Shown: piece after piece, positions 6,459 to 14,168 of the stretch | How the letters are laid out: the number at the start of each line of letters is the position of its first letter | How positions within the stretch are numbered: position 1 is the first letter of the stretch | DNA from: CAJXMH01 sp964001305 | Lineage (GTDB): Bacteria; Bacteroidota; Bacteroidia; Flavobacteriales_E; Vicingaceae | DNA length: 64,000 nucleotides | Assembly: GCA_964001305.1 (NCBI GenBank) | Contig: CAXFAI010000008.1 | Coordinates: forward strand, 1 to 64,000 | Direction of reading: 5' to 3' | Notes under the pieces: generated by a model | What the model was told of the DNA's origin: nothing | What the model saw: only the letters and a program-made list of their open reading frames with translations | Databases searched by the model: none | Program-made: the position numbers and the translations under genes

Positions 6459-8380
6459 GTACTTTCTTTATTTAAAGGCACTTCTACAATAATGGAAGTT
6501 CCTCGTCCGAGGCTAGAATCGATATGTAAATGACCTGCTATTTTTTCAGCTCGTTTTTCTAAGTTTTTTAATCCCATGCCCAAATCTAAATTTTGTTGGT
6601 CAAACCCTTGTCCATCGTCTTCAATGTGTAAACTTAATTCATTTCCTAAATCGTTTAGCTGAACTGAAATTAGCTTTGCTTTGGCATGTTTTATCGCATT
6701 GTTAAGTGCCTCTTGTGTAATTCGGTATAAATTAATTTCAATGTCTAGTTTGTAGCTATTGGCTAGGTTGTGATTTAAAAACTGACATTTTACTTTTCCG
6801 GTTTGGTCAATGCTTTCGCATAATTCTTCCATGGCTCGTTGAAGACCGAAGTTGGCCACCATGCCAGTACCAAGATTATGGGAAATGGTTCTTACTTCGG
6901 TGCAAGCTTGATCTAATAAATCATTGGCTTTGGCATATTGTTTTTGGTTTTCTATTTGGGCCTTGTCTACTTTTTCTTCTAGCGAATTAAACATCAGCTT
7001 GATAGTTGATAACATGCTTCCTAATCGGTCGTGCAAATCAGTCGCAATTCGCATTCGTTCCTCTTCTTGACCTTCCAACATGGCGTTATAGGTTTTAATT
7101 TCTTGTTCATCCAATACTGCCTCTAGTTCTTGTTGTGCAATTCTAGCGTTTCGTTTGGCAATTCGGTTTCGTTGAATAAAGTAAATACCCAAGCTAATTA
7201 ACATTAAAAGCAAAACCATTGCCACAGCCAGAATAAAATTTCTTTCTGCTTGCTGAGCCTTGGTTTTTTGATTCAATAATTCAATCTGCTGTATTTTTTT
7301 CTCCGTTTCATACTTCGTTTGCATTTCTGTGAGGCTTTCTACTTTTGAAATATTGATTAAGGAATCATGAAGTTTAAGGTAGTCTTTTAAATGAAATAGA
7401 CTTGAGGAGTAATCTTCAGTCTTCTCATAACAATCGGCCAGCTCTTGATGTATTTTAGCTCTCAAGTCAAGTTGGTCAATTTGGCGAGCAAAATCCAATC
7501 CCTTTTTAAAGTTTGAAATGGCCTCGGAGAAATTAGAGCGTTCACTATATAACATGCCTAAATTGTAGTGAATCAATGCCAATGATGGAATTTCAGCTAA
7601 AGACAAGTAAATTAGTTTGGCTTTATCATACAGCTCAATGGCTAGGATGGTGTCTTGTAGTTCATCAGCACAAAGCGCTTGGTTAAGCAGGTTATCTGCT
7701 TTAAGTAATTCCTCATTTTCTTGAATATAGGCTTGTTGTTCAATAAAGTATTCTTTGGCTAATTGAAATTGATTAATAGCAAAGGCATGTTTTCCTAGCC
7801 CGTTTAAAACAGCATGATGATAGTGGGGTTCTATTTGGTCATTTAATAATGATTGAGCTTTTTCTAAATGGATTTTCGCTGAATCCAGTTGGTTTAAGTT
7901 GAGTTCAATTTGTGATAACCGAATGAATCCTTTCAATTGGCTTATAGTATCACCAAGCTTTTCTGAAAAGTGAAGAACCTGTATTAAGTCTGCATAAGCA
8001 GAATCTATTTTGGCTACTTCTTCAAACAGGTAACTTCTGCTGATTAAGGAACTAATTAGTGCCGCTGTATCTTTTAATTCAGTGCGTACCACTATGGCTT
8101 TGTTGATATAAATGAGTGCACTATCATTTAAGCCAATTGCATTAAAAGAAGATCCCAATCGATGGTAAGCATAGCTCAAACCTTGATTGTAATTGGCAGA
8201 TAGGCTTTCCTTTAAAATTGATTTAGCCAATAAAATAGAAGAATCCGGATTGCTATTCTCCAACACCAATGCTTGAATAGCCAATTGTTTCACTTTTTGA
8301 GTGTCTACTTTTTCAGCACTACAAATTAGGACTAAGCTTATTGCAAATAGGCTTAAAAAGAACTTTCTGAAAGTGTTCAA
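6455..8380 (-). CDS. TPR-containing sensor histidine kinase (HisKA_3 type)
   Basis: The protein has 641 residues. A signal sequence (NTFRKFFLSLFAISLVLIC) is followed by a periplasmic TPR array (about 40-345), one membrane helix (about 378-400, NFILAVAMVLLLMLISLGIY) and a cytoplasmic kinase. The dimerisation/phosphoacceptor helix carries ATDLHDRLGSM with H450. The ATPase domain shows QEALNNAIKHA, DDGQGFD and GMGLKNLEKR. It is the kinase of the overlapping response regulator. The start is TTG at 8380: no in-frame ATG occurs before the signal peptide, and this start is 14 bp after the upstream stop codon. The TPRs probably sense a protein or peptide partner in the periplasm, perhaps the two small upstream products. 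That last link is inference. Confidence 0.93.
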   Translation of the reverse strand: MNTFRKFFLSLFAISLVLICSAEKVDTQKVKQLAIQALVLENSNPDSSILLAKSILKESLSANYNQGLSYAYHRLGSSFNAIGLNDSALIYINKAIVVRTELKDTAALISSLISRSYLFEEVAKIDSAYADLIQVLHFSEKLGDTISQLKGFIRLSQIELNLNQLDSAKIHLEKAQSLLNDQIEPHYHHAVLNGLGKHAFAINQFQLAKEYFIEQQAYIQENEELLKADNLLNQALCADELQDTILAIELYDKAKLIYLSLAEIPSLALIHYNLGMLYSERSNFSEAISNFKKGLDFARQIDQLDLRAKIHQELADCYEKTEDYSSSLFHLKDYLKLHDSLINISKVESLTEMQTKYETEKKIQQIELLNQKTKAQQAERNFILAVAMVLLLMLISLGIYFIQRNRIAKRNARIAQQELEAVLDEQEIKTYNAMLEGQEEERMRIATDLHDRLGSMLSTIKLMFNSLEEKVDKAQIENQKQYAKANDLLDQACTEVRTISHNLGTGMVANFGLQRAMEELCESIDQTGKVKCQFLNHNLANSYKLDIEINLYRITQEALNNAIKHAKAKLISVQLNDLGNELSLHIEDDGQGFDQQNLDLGMGLKNLEKRAEKIAGHLHIDSSLGRGTSIIVEVPLNKEST

Positions 8381-8394
8381 AATACAGTAGTCAA

Positions 8395-9066
8395 TTACAG
8401 TTTTTCAGGATTGTTGTAATCAATGGAACTCATGTTTTCAATATCGAAATAAACATGATTATAGACAAGGTCAGTTGAGTCAATAATTCCTGCGGCAACT
8501 AAATTCTCTTCAGCTATTGGAGGGTTGTTATCTGGCCCTAGATTGTAAGAAATCATGAGATTGTTTTCGTCTACAGGCGTTAGGCCTAATGTCTTTGAAT
8601 AATCATTCGTGGTTTTACAAAAGGTTAAAACATAACGATTAGAAGTTGTCTCGCTTTCTACAACCATTGGTCTAGCTTGATTTAGGTCTGGCAAGTCTGT
8701 TGTCTCCGCTAAATTTTTATTGGGAATTACAGGTAGGTCCTTCAATTTAACGCCTTTTACTTGGCCTTTTTTGGTTGTTTCTCCTGATGTAATACTTACT
8801 GAAAGCAAGGTTTTTCCCGAAGGAATTTGGGTAAGATATGGGATGAGATAGCTTTTTGATTCCGATTCATTGATATTGCCACTTAAGCTGCAATTCATTT
8901 GTAAGATTACTTCATCTTCGCTCCCCTCAACATTAACTAATTCGGTGCTGTTTACTTCAATGTTATCCGCTTGTATAAAGTCTACCATAAAGAAATAGTA
9001 TATGATATTGGCTTTGCCTGTGGTTTGAAGCGGAAGTGGTCTAACTGTATTTTGTAATTCTGACAT
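8395..9066 (-). CDS. Hypothetical protein upstream of the TPR kinase
   Basis: A 223-residue protein that I do not recognise. I place the start at the ATG at 9066 (MSELQNTVRPLP), because the longer frame opens with TTG. There is no signal peptide, yet the sequence is beta-rich, polar and acidic, with alternating hydrophobic strands typical of immunoglobulin-like or jelly-roll folds. No cysteine pair or catalytic motif stands out. It ends 14 bp before the histidine kinase and follows the small secreted protein by 49 bp, so it probably shares the kinase transcript. Its position suggests an accessory or ligand-like role in that signalling system, but nothing in the sequence proves it. Confidence 0.75.
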   Translation of the reverse strand: MSELQNTVRPLPLQTTGKANIIYYFFMVDFIQADNIEVNSTELVNVEGSEDEVILQMNCSLSGNINESESKSYLIPYLTQIPSGKTLLSVSITSGETTKKGQVKGVKLKDLPVIPNKNLAETTDLPDLNQARPMVVESETTSNRYVLTFCKTTNDYSKTLGLTPVDENNLMISYNLGPDNNPPIAEENLVAAGIIDSTDLVYNHVYFDIENMSSIDYNNPEKL

Positions 9067-9115
9067 AGTTAATTGGTTTAGAGTGTTCAACAATACTACA
9101 ACATTATTTTGATTC

Positions 9116-9502
9116 TTATTCTACCTTGGTTAAGTCTTCTCCAAGCTGAGGTACGTTATTTAGAATGGTGATTGATTCTCCATCCATCAAGACTAAACTT
9201 AAACGATATGTAAGTGAAGAATTTTCAAAAGCCATATCTTCAAACTCATAGTAAGTAGTTGAATAAGTTGAACTTCCTGCTTTTATTTTTCCAATAATTT
9301 CAAATGGCTTGCCATCTATGGAGCGCTCAATTAAGTAATAACTGCTGTTTACTTCTCTGTTCGAAGTCCAAGTTAAAAGATTACTTTCCTCAATATGCTC
9401 TACCTTAAGAGTAAATTGATTTGCTTGGACTGAGCTATTTTGTGCTTTACTATTCAATTGAATTGAAAAGAGAAGAATAACTATTAGTGTGAAATTTTTC
9501 AT
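9116..9502 (-). CDS. Small secreted fibronectin-like protein
   Basis: This 128-residue protein begins MKNFTLIVILLFSIQLNSKA, a clean signal peptide, so the ATG at 9502 is preferred over the upstream TTG at 9553. The mature part looks like a single beta-sandwich domain. It carries the pattern YYLIERSIDG...YYEFED, common in fibronectin-type modules of secreted Bacteroidota proteins. No T9SS C-terminal signal follows, which is unusual for that module type. It sits at the head of the signalling cluster and could be a periplasmic partner of the TPR kinase. Function unknown. Confidence 0.75.
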   Translation of the reverse strand: MKNFTLIVILLFSIQLNSKAQNSSVQANQFTLKVEHIEESNLLTWTSNREVNSSYYLIERSIDGKPFEIIGKIKAGSSTYSTTYYEFEDMAFENSSLTYRLSLVLMDGESITILNNVPQLGEDLTKVE

Positions 9503-9723
9503 GGCCTTTGATTTAAAGATTATGACACAAATTTGCTTGTCAATTTGTGGCAATAAATCACCAGTGAAAGTGAAAAGTGCATATCCCTGAAAATAGGGAT
9601 AGGAGGATTTTGAAAGTCAAAATGACTCTTGTCAAAGTGAGATGTTTGGGTTTAAAAAACGCAACAAGACTAAAGGTCGTACTTGTGTTAGAGTTTCATT
9701 TTTTTCAAAAAGAAATGAGAACC

Positions 9724-9731
9724 TATATTTG
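9724..9731 (+). promoter_or_regulatory. Putative -7 element for the DUF2064-pnp pair
   Basis: TATATTTG matches TAnnTTTG and lies 21 bp before the ATG at 9753. A T-rich stretch sits where the -33 box would be. A tiny frame starting at 9745 (four codons) precedes the gene. Confidence 0.5.
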
Positions 9732-9752
9732 CCAATTAACCCAAAATGAAGA

Positions 9753-10343
9753 ATGAATAAAGCCCTAATTATATTTATCAAAAATGCTGTTGCGGGAAAA
9801 GTAAAAACCAGACTTGCCCAAGGAATAGGAGAAGAAATGGCCTTAAAATATTATAAAGCGCTTTTAAATCATACGCGAACTGTAGCAGAAGAAGTGGATG
9901 CTATGCGCTATTTGTATTATTCTGAAAGCGTGGAGAAAAATGACAGATGGGATTCAGATAGGTTTATAAAAAGAACACAAGAGGGCGCTGACTTGGGGGC
10001 AAGAATGTATAAAGCTTTTCAGGAAGTAAAGGAAGTGAAGAAAATAATTATTGGAAGCGATTGTCCTCAAATTACTACTTTAGATTTAGAACAAGCATTT
10101 GACTCTTTAGATCATCATGAATTAGTAATTGGACCAGCCAATGATGGTGGCTACTATTTATTGGGAGTGAAGGAAGTCTACAAGGAGTTATTTTTAGATA
10201 TGGAATGGTCGGTAGAGTCCGTCTTTAAAGAAACAAAAGAGCGAGCAAATAAGTTAAATCTTAAAGTTAAAATCCTTAGGGAATTGGTAGATTTGGACAC
10301 CGTAGAAGACTTAAAAATTTCAGGATTTAAATTAGAAGAGTAA
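9753..10343 (+). CDS. DUF2064 / TIGR04282-type glycosyltransferase-like protein
   Basis: A 196-residue cytosolic protein with the nucleotide-transferase/GT-A-like pattern of the DUF2064 family. It has an N-terminal strand followed by AGKVKTRLA (phosphate/nucleotide contact), GSDCPQI near residue 107 (the DxD-like acidic site) and GPANDGGYYLLG near 129. The length is about the family norm (around 200). Some family members are annotated as arsenosugar or other nucleotide-sugar transferases, but the natural substrate here cannot be told. It overlaps the purine nucleoside phosphorylase start by one base (TAATG), so the two are cotranscribed. Confidence 0.85.
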   Translation: MNKALIIFIKNAVAGKVKTRLAQGIGEEMALKYYKALLNHTRTVAEEVDAMRYLYYSESVEKNDRWDSDRFIKRTQEGADLGARMYKAFQEVKEVKKIIIGSDCPQITTLDLEQAFDSLDHHELVIGPANDGGYYLLGVKEVYKELFLDMEWSVESVFKETKERANKLNLKVKILRELVDLDTVEDLKISGFKLEE

Positions 10344-11158
10344 TGATGTTAGAAAAAATAAAACAAGCAACAGATTATATTCAATCGGTAGGAGTTGAAA
10401 AGCCACAAGTGGGTATTGTTTTAGGAACTGGCTTAGGAAACTTGGCTACTAAAATTGAGGCCATTCAAGTTATTGATTATGCTGACATTCCTAATTTTCC
10501 TGTGAGTACAGTAGAGTCTCATTCTGGTAAGCTAATTTATGGAACCTTAAGTGGAAAAATGGTTGTTGCCATGCAAGGTCGTTTTCACTATTATGAAGGG
10601 TATTCAGGAGAAGAGATTACTTTCCCAATTCGTGTACTAAAAGCTTTAGGGATTGAAAAGCTATTGATTTCCAATGCTGCAGGTACTGTTAATCCAGATT
10701 TTAAAAAGGGTACTTTAATGTTGATAGATGATCATATTAATATGATTCCAGATAATCCATTAAGAGGAAAAAATTTCAATGAATTGGGTCCTCGTTTTCC
10801 AGATATGTCACAACCTTATGATGCGGAGTTAAATGCCATGCTTAAATCCATTGCAAAAGAACAAGGCATTACATTGCATGAAGGGGTGTATACCCCGGTA
10901 GCGGGACCAAATTTAGAAACTCGTGCAGAGTACCGTTACTTAAGAAGAATTGGCTCTGATGCGGTAGGTATGTCAACAGCCCCTGAAGTAATTGTTGCAA
11001 ATCACATGGGCTTGCCTTGTTGTGCCATTTCAGTGCTTACTGATGAATGTGATCCAGACAATTTAAAACCGGTTTCATTAGAAGAAATTCTAGAAATTGC
11101 GGGTAAAGCAGAAAAGGATTTAACTAAATTGTATGAGGAGCTAATTCAAAGAATTTAG
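10343..11158 (+). CDS. Purine nucleoside phosphorylase (trimeric PNP-I class)
   Basis: A 271-residue enzyme that splits purine nucleosides with phosphate to free base and (deoxy)ribose-1-phosphate in purine salvage. Family motifs are intact: GTGLG near 29-33 (phosphate loop), QGRFHYYEGY near 79, SNAAGTVNP near 114, and the base-binding segment AGPNLETRAEY with GSDAVGMST. The length and motifs fit the PunA/human-PNP trimeric class rather than the hexameric DeoD class. The first of two adjacent ATG codons overlaps the previous stop. Its 3' end overlaps the converging GH113-like gene by 18 bp. Confidence 0.95.
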   Translation: MMLEKIKQATDYIQSVGVEKPQVGIVLGTGLGNLATKIEAIQVIDYADIPNFPVSTVESHSGKLIYGTLSGKMVVAMQGRFHYYEGYSGEEITFPIRVLKALGIEKLLISNAAGTVNPDFKKGTLMLIDDHINMIPDNPLRGKNFNELGPRFPDMSQPYDAELNAMLKSIAKEQGITLHEGVYTPVAGPNLETRAEYRYLRRIGSDAVGMSTAPEVIVANHMGLPCCAISVLTDECDPDNLKPVSLEEILEIAGKAEKDLTKLYEELIQRI

Positions 11159-12172
11159 CCTTTCGTAATAGTGTTTTATCGTTTCCGTTGACTTTTTATT
11201 CTGCGGGGTAAAGCCATTGTCTTTACTACCGCCAACTTGGGAGTGATTTGGAAACCATTTCCATAAAAACCCACCAACAAAGTAATCTTCTTCCCAAATT
11301 GTTTCATACATGGCTTGTAGGACTAAAGATTGTATCAGACTATCAGATTCAGTATCTCTCAAGTGTAACCAAGGAGAACTTACAGCTGTTTTGCTACTCG
11401 TATAGCCATATTCTGTAAATAGTATTTTCTGATCTAGAGAATCAGAGAAGTTTTCAAGTTTATTGCTTAACAAATTCCAAGATTGCTTTAGTTCAGATAA
11501 GTCGGGGTTTTTTGATTTGCTTAAAGGAAAATAAGCATCGATTCCGATGTAGTCTAGATTTTGCCAGAAGGGAAATTCGGTATACTCGTCCCAATTGGCA
11601 GCATAAGTTATTTTGCCTTGGTATGCCTGTCGGACATTTAGAATCAATTGTTGCCAAAATTTAGGCCTTTCCTGTACAACCTTTTGAAGTTCTGTGCCGA
11701 TGCAAAATATCTCAACTTGATTTTGTTCTGCGATGGTTGCAAATTCCAAAATAAATTGAGCATAACTTTTTTCAAACTCTAGCCATTCTATTTCGCTATT
11801 AAAGTGCAGTTTTCCTGTGTAAGCTCCATCTTTTAACCAGAGTTGAGGTTTGAGCATGATTTGATAATCGTTCTCATGTGATTTTTTAATCATGTCAATT
11901 ACACCAGCCGTTTTTTCTCCCCACCATTGCCAATCTAAATTGTAATAAACAGTAGCATCATTTTGTCTTAAAAAGCCAAAAGGCATAATTGCTAAGTGTT
12001 TTGCGGAAGTCAGTTTATTAGGAAGTAGATATAAAGAATCAACCAAAGAGTCTGGAGTGGATACGAAGCTCAGACCAGTAATTTTATTGGAATAAATTGA
12101 TGGACTCTGACAACTACAAAATAAACCTAATTGGATAAGAAAAAGTAGAAGAACAAAGTTTGAAAGTTTCAA
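11141..12172 (-). CDS. GH113-like TIM-barrel glycosidase lipoprotein
   Basis: A 343-residue protein with a lipoprotein-type leader (cysteines at 19 and 21 after a hydrophobic stretch). The body looks like a (beta/alpha)8 glycosidase of the GH113-like group, with CIGTELQ (E161, likely acid/base) and ILFTEYGY (E254, likely nucleophile). Aromatic residues typical of sugar sites include W81-W84 and W113. GH113 enzymes include beta-mannanases; the real substrate here is unknown. The start is TTG at 12172, placed immediately after the SPOR gene stop with no gap. No other start would keep the leader. The tight coupling with a SPOR protein suggests an envelope or peptidoglycan-related role. The 3' end overlaps pnp. 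Confidence 0.85.
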   Translation of the reverse strand: MKLSNFVLLLFLIQLGLFCSCQSPSIYSNKITGLSFVSTPDSLVDSLYLLPNKLTSAKHLAIMPFGFLRQNDATVYYNLDWQWWGEKTAGVIDMIKKSHENDYQIMLKPQLWLKDGAYTGKLHFNSEIEWLEFEKSYAQFILEFATIAEQNQVEIFCIGTELQKVVQERPKFWQQLILNVRQAYQGKITYAANWDEYTEFPFWQNLDYIGIDAYFPLSKSKNPDLSELKQSWNLLSNKLENFSDSLDQKILFTEYGYTSSKTAVSSPWLHLRDTESDSLIQSLVLQAMYETIWEEDYFVGGFLWKWFPNHSQVGGSKDNGFTPQNKKSTETIKHYYERLNSLN

Positions 12173-12640
12173 CTAGTTGTTGGTTTTCGAATTAATAGGT
12201 TTTGGAATATCAATTACATCTTTTACAATAAAGGCCCCGGGATAATTTTTCTTTAACATAATTAAGTATTCAGTGGCCGATAATCGATCTCTAAAGTTTC
12301 CAACTCTTAATTTGAAATTGGGCGCTTGGTAGCTGATTGAAGCATCTATTTGATTTTCATATTCACTGATTAGCTCAGAGCGAAGTTTATTTGCTTCCCA
12401 GCGAGATTTTCCTGAAAAGACTTGAATCTTATATCCTATATTTTCTTTTTTCTCCCAATAGGCATTCGCCAATAATTCTATTCCTTCTTCTATGATAAGG
12501 TCAGATTGTTTGGGTGAATCTTCTGGATTTTCATGGCCGTAATAGGATTCAGCCAAGTTGAATTCCTTAACATTATTTTGAGCTTCTAAAAGCTTGATAT
12601 TGAAAAAGAAAATGGTAACAAATGTTAATATATAGTACAT
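12173..12640 (-). CDS. SPOR-domain periplasmic protein
   Basis: A 155-residue exported protein with a signal peptide (MYYILTFVTIFFFNIKLLEA). The C-terminal half (about 75-140) is a SPOR domain: GYKIQVFSGKSRWEANKLR, then PNFKLRVGNF and ATEYLIMLKK. SPOR domains bind peptidoglycan glycan strands lacking stem peptides, usually at division sites. It directly abuts the GH113-like lipoprotein (stop and start adjacent), so the two are probably made together. The short linker 25-70 is acidic and has no other domain. Confidence 0.9.
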   Translation of the reverse strand: MYYILTFVTIFFFNIKLLEAQNNVKEFNLAESYYGHENPEDSPKQSDLIIEEGIELLANAYWEKKENIGYKIQVFSGKSRWEANKLRSELISEYENQIDASISYQAPNFKLRVGNFRDRLSATEYLIMLKKNYPGAFIVKDVIDIPKPINSKTNN

Positions 12641-12802
12641 GCTTTTTATTGATTCAAGTTCAAAATTAATGCCATTTCGAGCAACAAAATAATCTAATAG
12701 TTTAGTGAAATAAATGAATCTGCGTTTATTTAGAATGGTTCTAAATTATGTACAAGTGGCTTAATTTTGTTTTAAACAAAGCACATCTTTAGACTGAGTG
12801 AT

Positions 12803-12810
12803 TAAATTTG
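12803..12810 (+). promoter_or_regulatory. Candidate -7 element of the respiratory operon
   Basis: TAAATTTG (TAnnTTTG) lies 65 bp before actA. A second match, TAATTTTG, lies at 12762-12769. Neither has a clear -33 partner, so which is used cannot be decided by eye. Confidence 0.35.
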
Positions 12811-12875
12811 TCCTCGATTAAAAAAATAGGTTTCCGTTAGTAAGGTTTAACAAAAAAACACCTAATTGTCTTAAT

Positions 12876-14147
12876 ATGAAGTTTATATCAGCGAAATCAA
12901 CCTTTCCGTTTCTCAGTCTGCTAGGTTTTTTCATGCTGTTGAGTTTTAGTTCTACCGAGCTAAAAGCCCAAGAGGATGGTGAGAAGTTATTTAAGAGTTA
13001 CTGTGCATCATGTCATAGTCCAGGCAGTAATCAGCTTGTAGGTCCAGGTTTGGCTGGGGTGTACGATAAGTACGAAAGAGAGTGGTTATATAAATGGATT
13101 AAAAACTCGCAAGAGTTAATCTCAAGTGGTGATGAGCAAGCGGTGGCAGTCTATGAGCAGTACAACAAAGTATTGATGCCTGCACAGCCCGTGAATAATG
13201 AGCAAGTAGATGCTATTTTAGCCTATGTAAAGGAGTATAATGAAAATAAACCTGAAGAAACGGCTGCTGCTGCAACGGACTCTGCTGTTGATGGGGCGGA
13301 TGGTCAAGCATCTTCTGATAATACAACTTACATTGCGTTAGGTCTAATATTGGTTTTCTTGATTTTGATTTCTGTGCTAAGAAAAGTGCAGTACTCTTTG
13401 TCAATTGTGGAAGCCAAGAAAAGAGGGGAAGAAGTTCCTGAAGAGAAAAGTATGGGCCAAGCATTAGGTGCTTGGGTACAGTCAAACAAAACCATTGTTG
13501 CCTTAATGGGTATTGTAGTGCTTGCGTTAGTAGCAAAGGCAGGCTGGGATGCTGCATTAAAAGTTGGGGTTTATACTGGTTATGAGCCTGAACAACCCAT
13601 AAAGTTTTCTCATGAATTGCATGCAGGTCAGAATGGAATTGATTGTCAATATTGTCACAATTCTGCTGCTTTTAGTAAGTCTGCTGGTATCCCTTCTCCA
13701 AACTTATGTATGAATTGTCATACTTATATTCAAGAAGGTCCTCAATACGGAAAAGAAGAAATTGCAAAAATTTATAAGGCATTGGATTTTGATCCTGTGA
13801 CTAAAACTTATGGTCCAAATCAGTCGCCAATCAAATGGGTGAAAGTTCACAACTTGCCAGATCACGTTTACTTTAATCACTCACAACATGTCACGGTTGG
13901 TAAGATTGCATGTCAGAAATGTCATGGTCCTGTTGAAACCTACACAGTTGGTAAGCAACATGCTGATTTAACTATGGGTTGGTGTATTAATTGTCACAGA
14001 GAAACTAAGGTTCAGATGGCTGAAAGTGGATATTATGATGAAATTCATAAAAGGTTGCCAGAAGATTTAAAAAAGCAATACTTAGAAGATGGTACGATTA
14101 CCGTGTCTGAATTGGGCGGTATAGAGTGTGCTAAATGTCATTATTAA
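12876..14147 (+). CDS. actA: Alternative complex III subunit A, multiheme cytochrome c
   Basis: A 423-residue membrane-anchored cytochrome of the quinol:cytochrome c oxidoreductase ACIII. A signal peptide is followed by a monoheme cytochrome-c domain (CASCH at 43) and two membrane helices (about 150-168 and 205-222). A cytochrome c3-like domain follows with five CxxCH sites, near 256, 277, 345, 369 and 417. That makes six haems in this one chain. Pentaheme ActA is the textbook form, so the extra N-terminal monoheme module is notable, though it may be normal in this lineage. It heads the operon actABCDEF-coxBA, where all intervals are short, and should pass electrons from ActB/C/F towards ActE or the oxidase. 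Confidence 0.93.
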   Translation: MKFISAKSTFPFLSLLGFFMLLSFSSTELKAQEDGEKLFKSYCASCHSPGSNQLVGPGLAGVYDKYEREWLYKWIKNSQELISSGDEQAVAVYEQYNKVLMPAQPVNNEQVDAILAYVKEYNENKPEETAAAATDSAVDGADGQASSDNTTYIALGLILVFLILISVLRKVQYSLSIVEAKKRGEEVPEEKSMGQALGAWVQSNKTIVALMGIVVLALVAKAGWDAALKVGVYTGYEPEQPIKFSHELHAGQNGIDCQYCHNSAAFSKSAGIPSPNLCMNCHTYIQEGPQYGKEEIAKIYKALDFDPVTKTYGPNQSPIKWVKVHNLPDHVYFNHSQHVTVGKIACQKCHGPVETYTVGKQHADLTMGWCINCHRETKVQMAESGYYDEIHKRLPEDLKKQYLEDGTITVSELGGIECAKCHY

Positions 14148-14168
14148 GATTTTGAAGTAGAAGAAGCT

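Noticed and set aside
13213..13557. 114-codon frame opposite actA
   Set aside because: It is antisense to a well-supported haem protein and has no features of its own.
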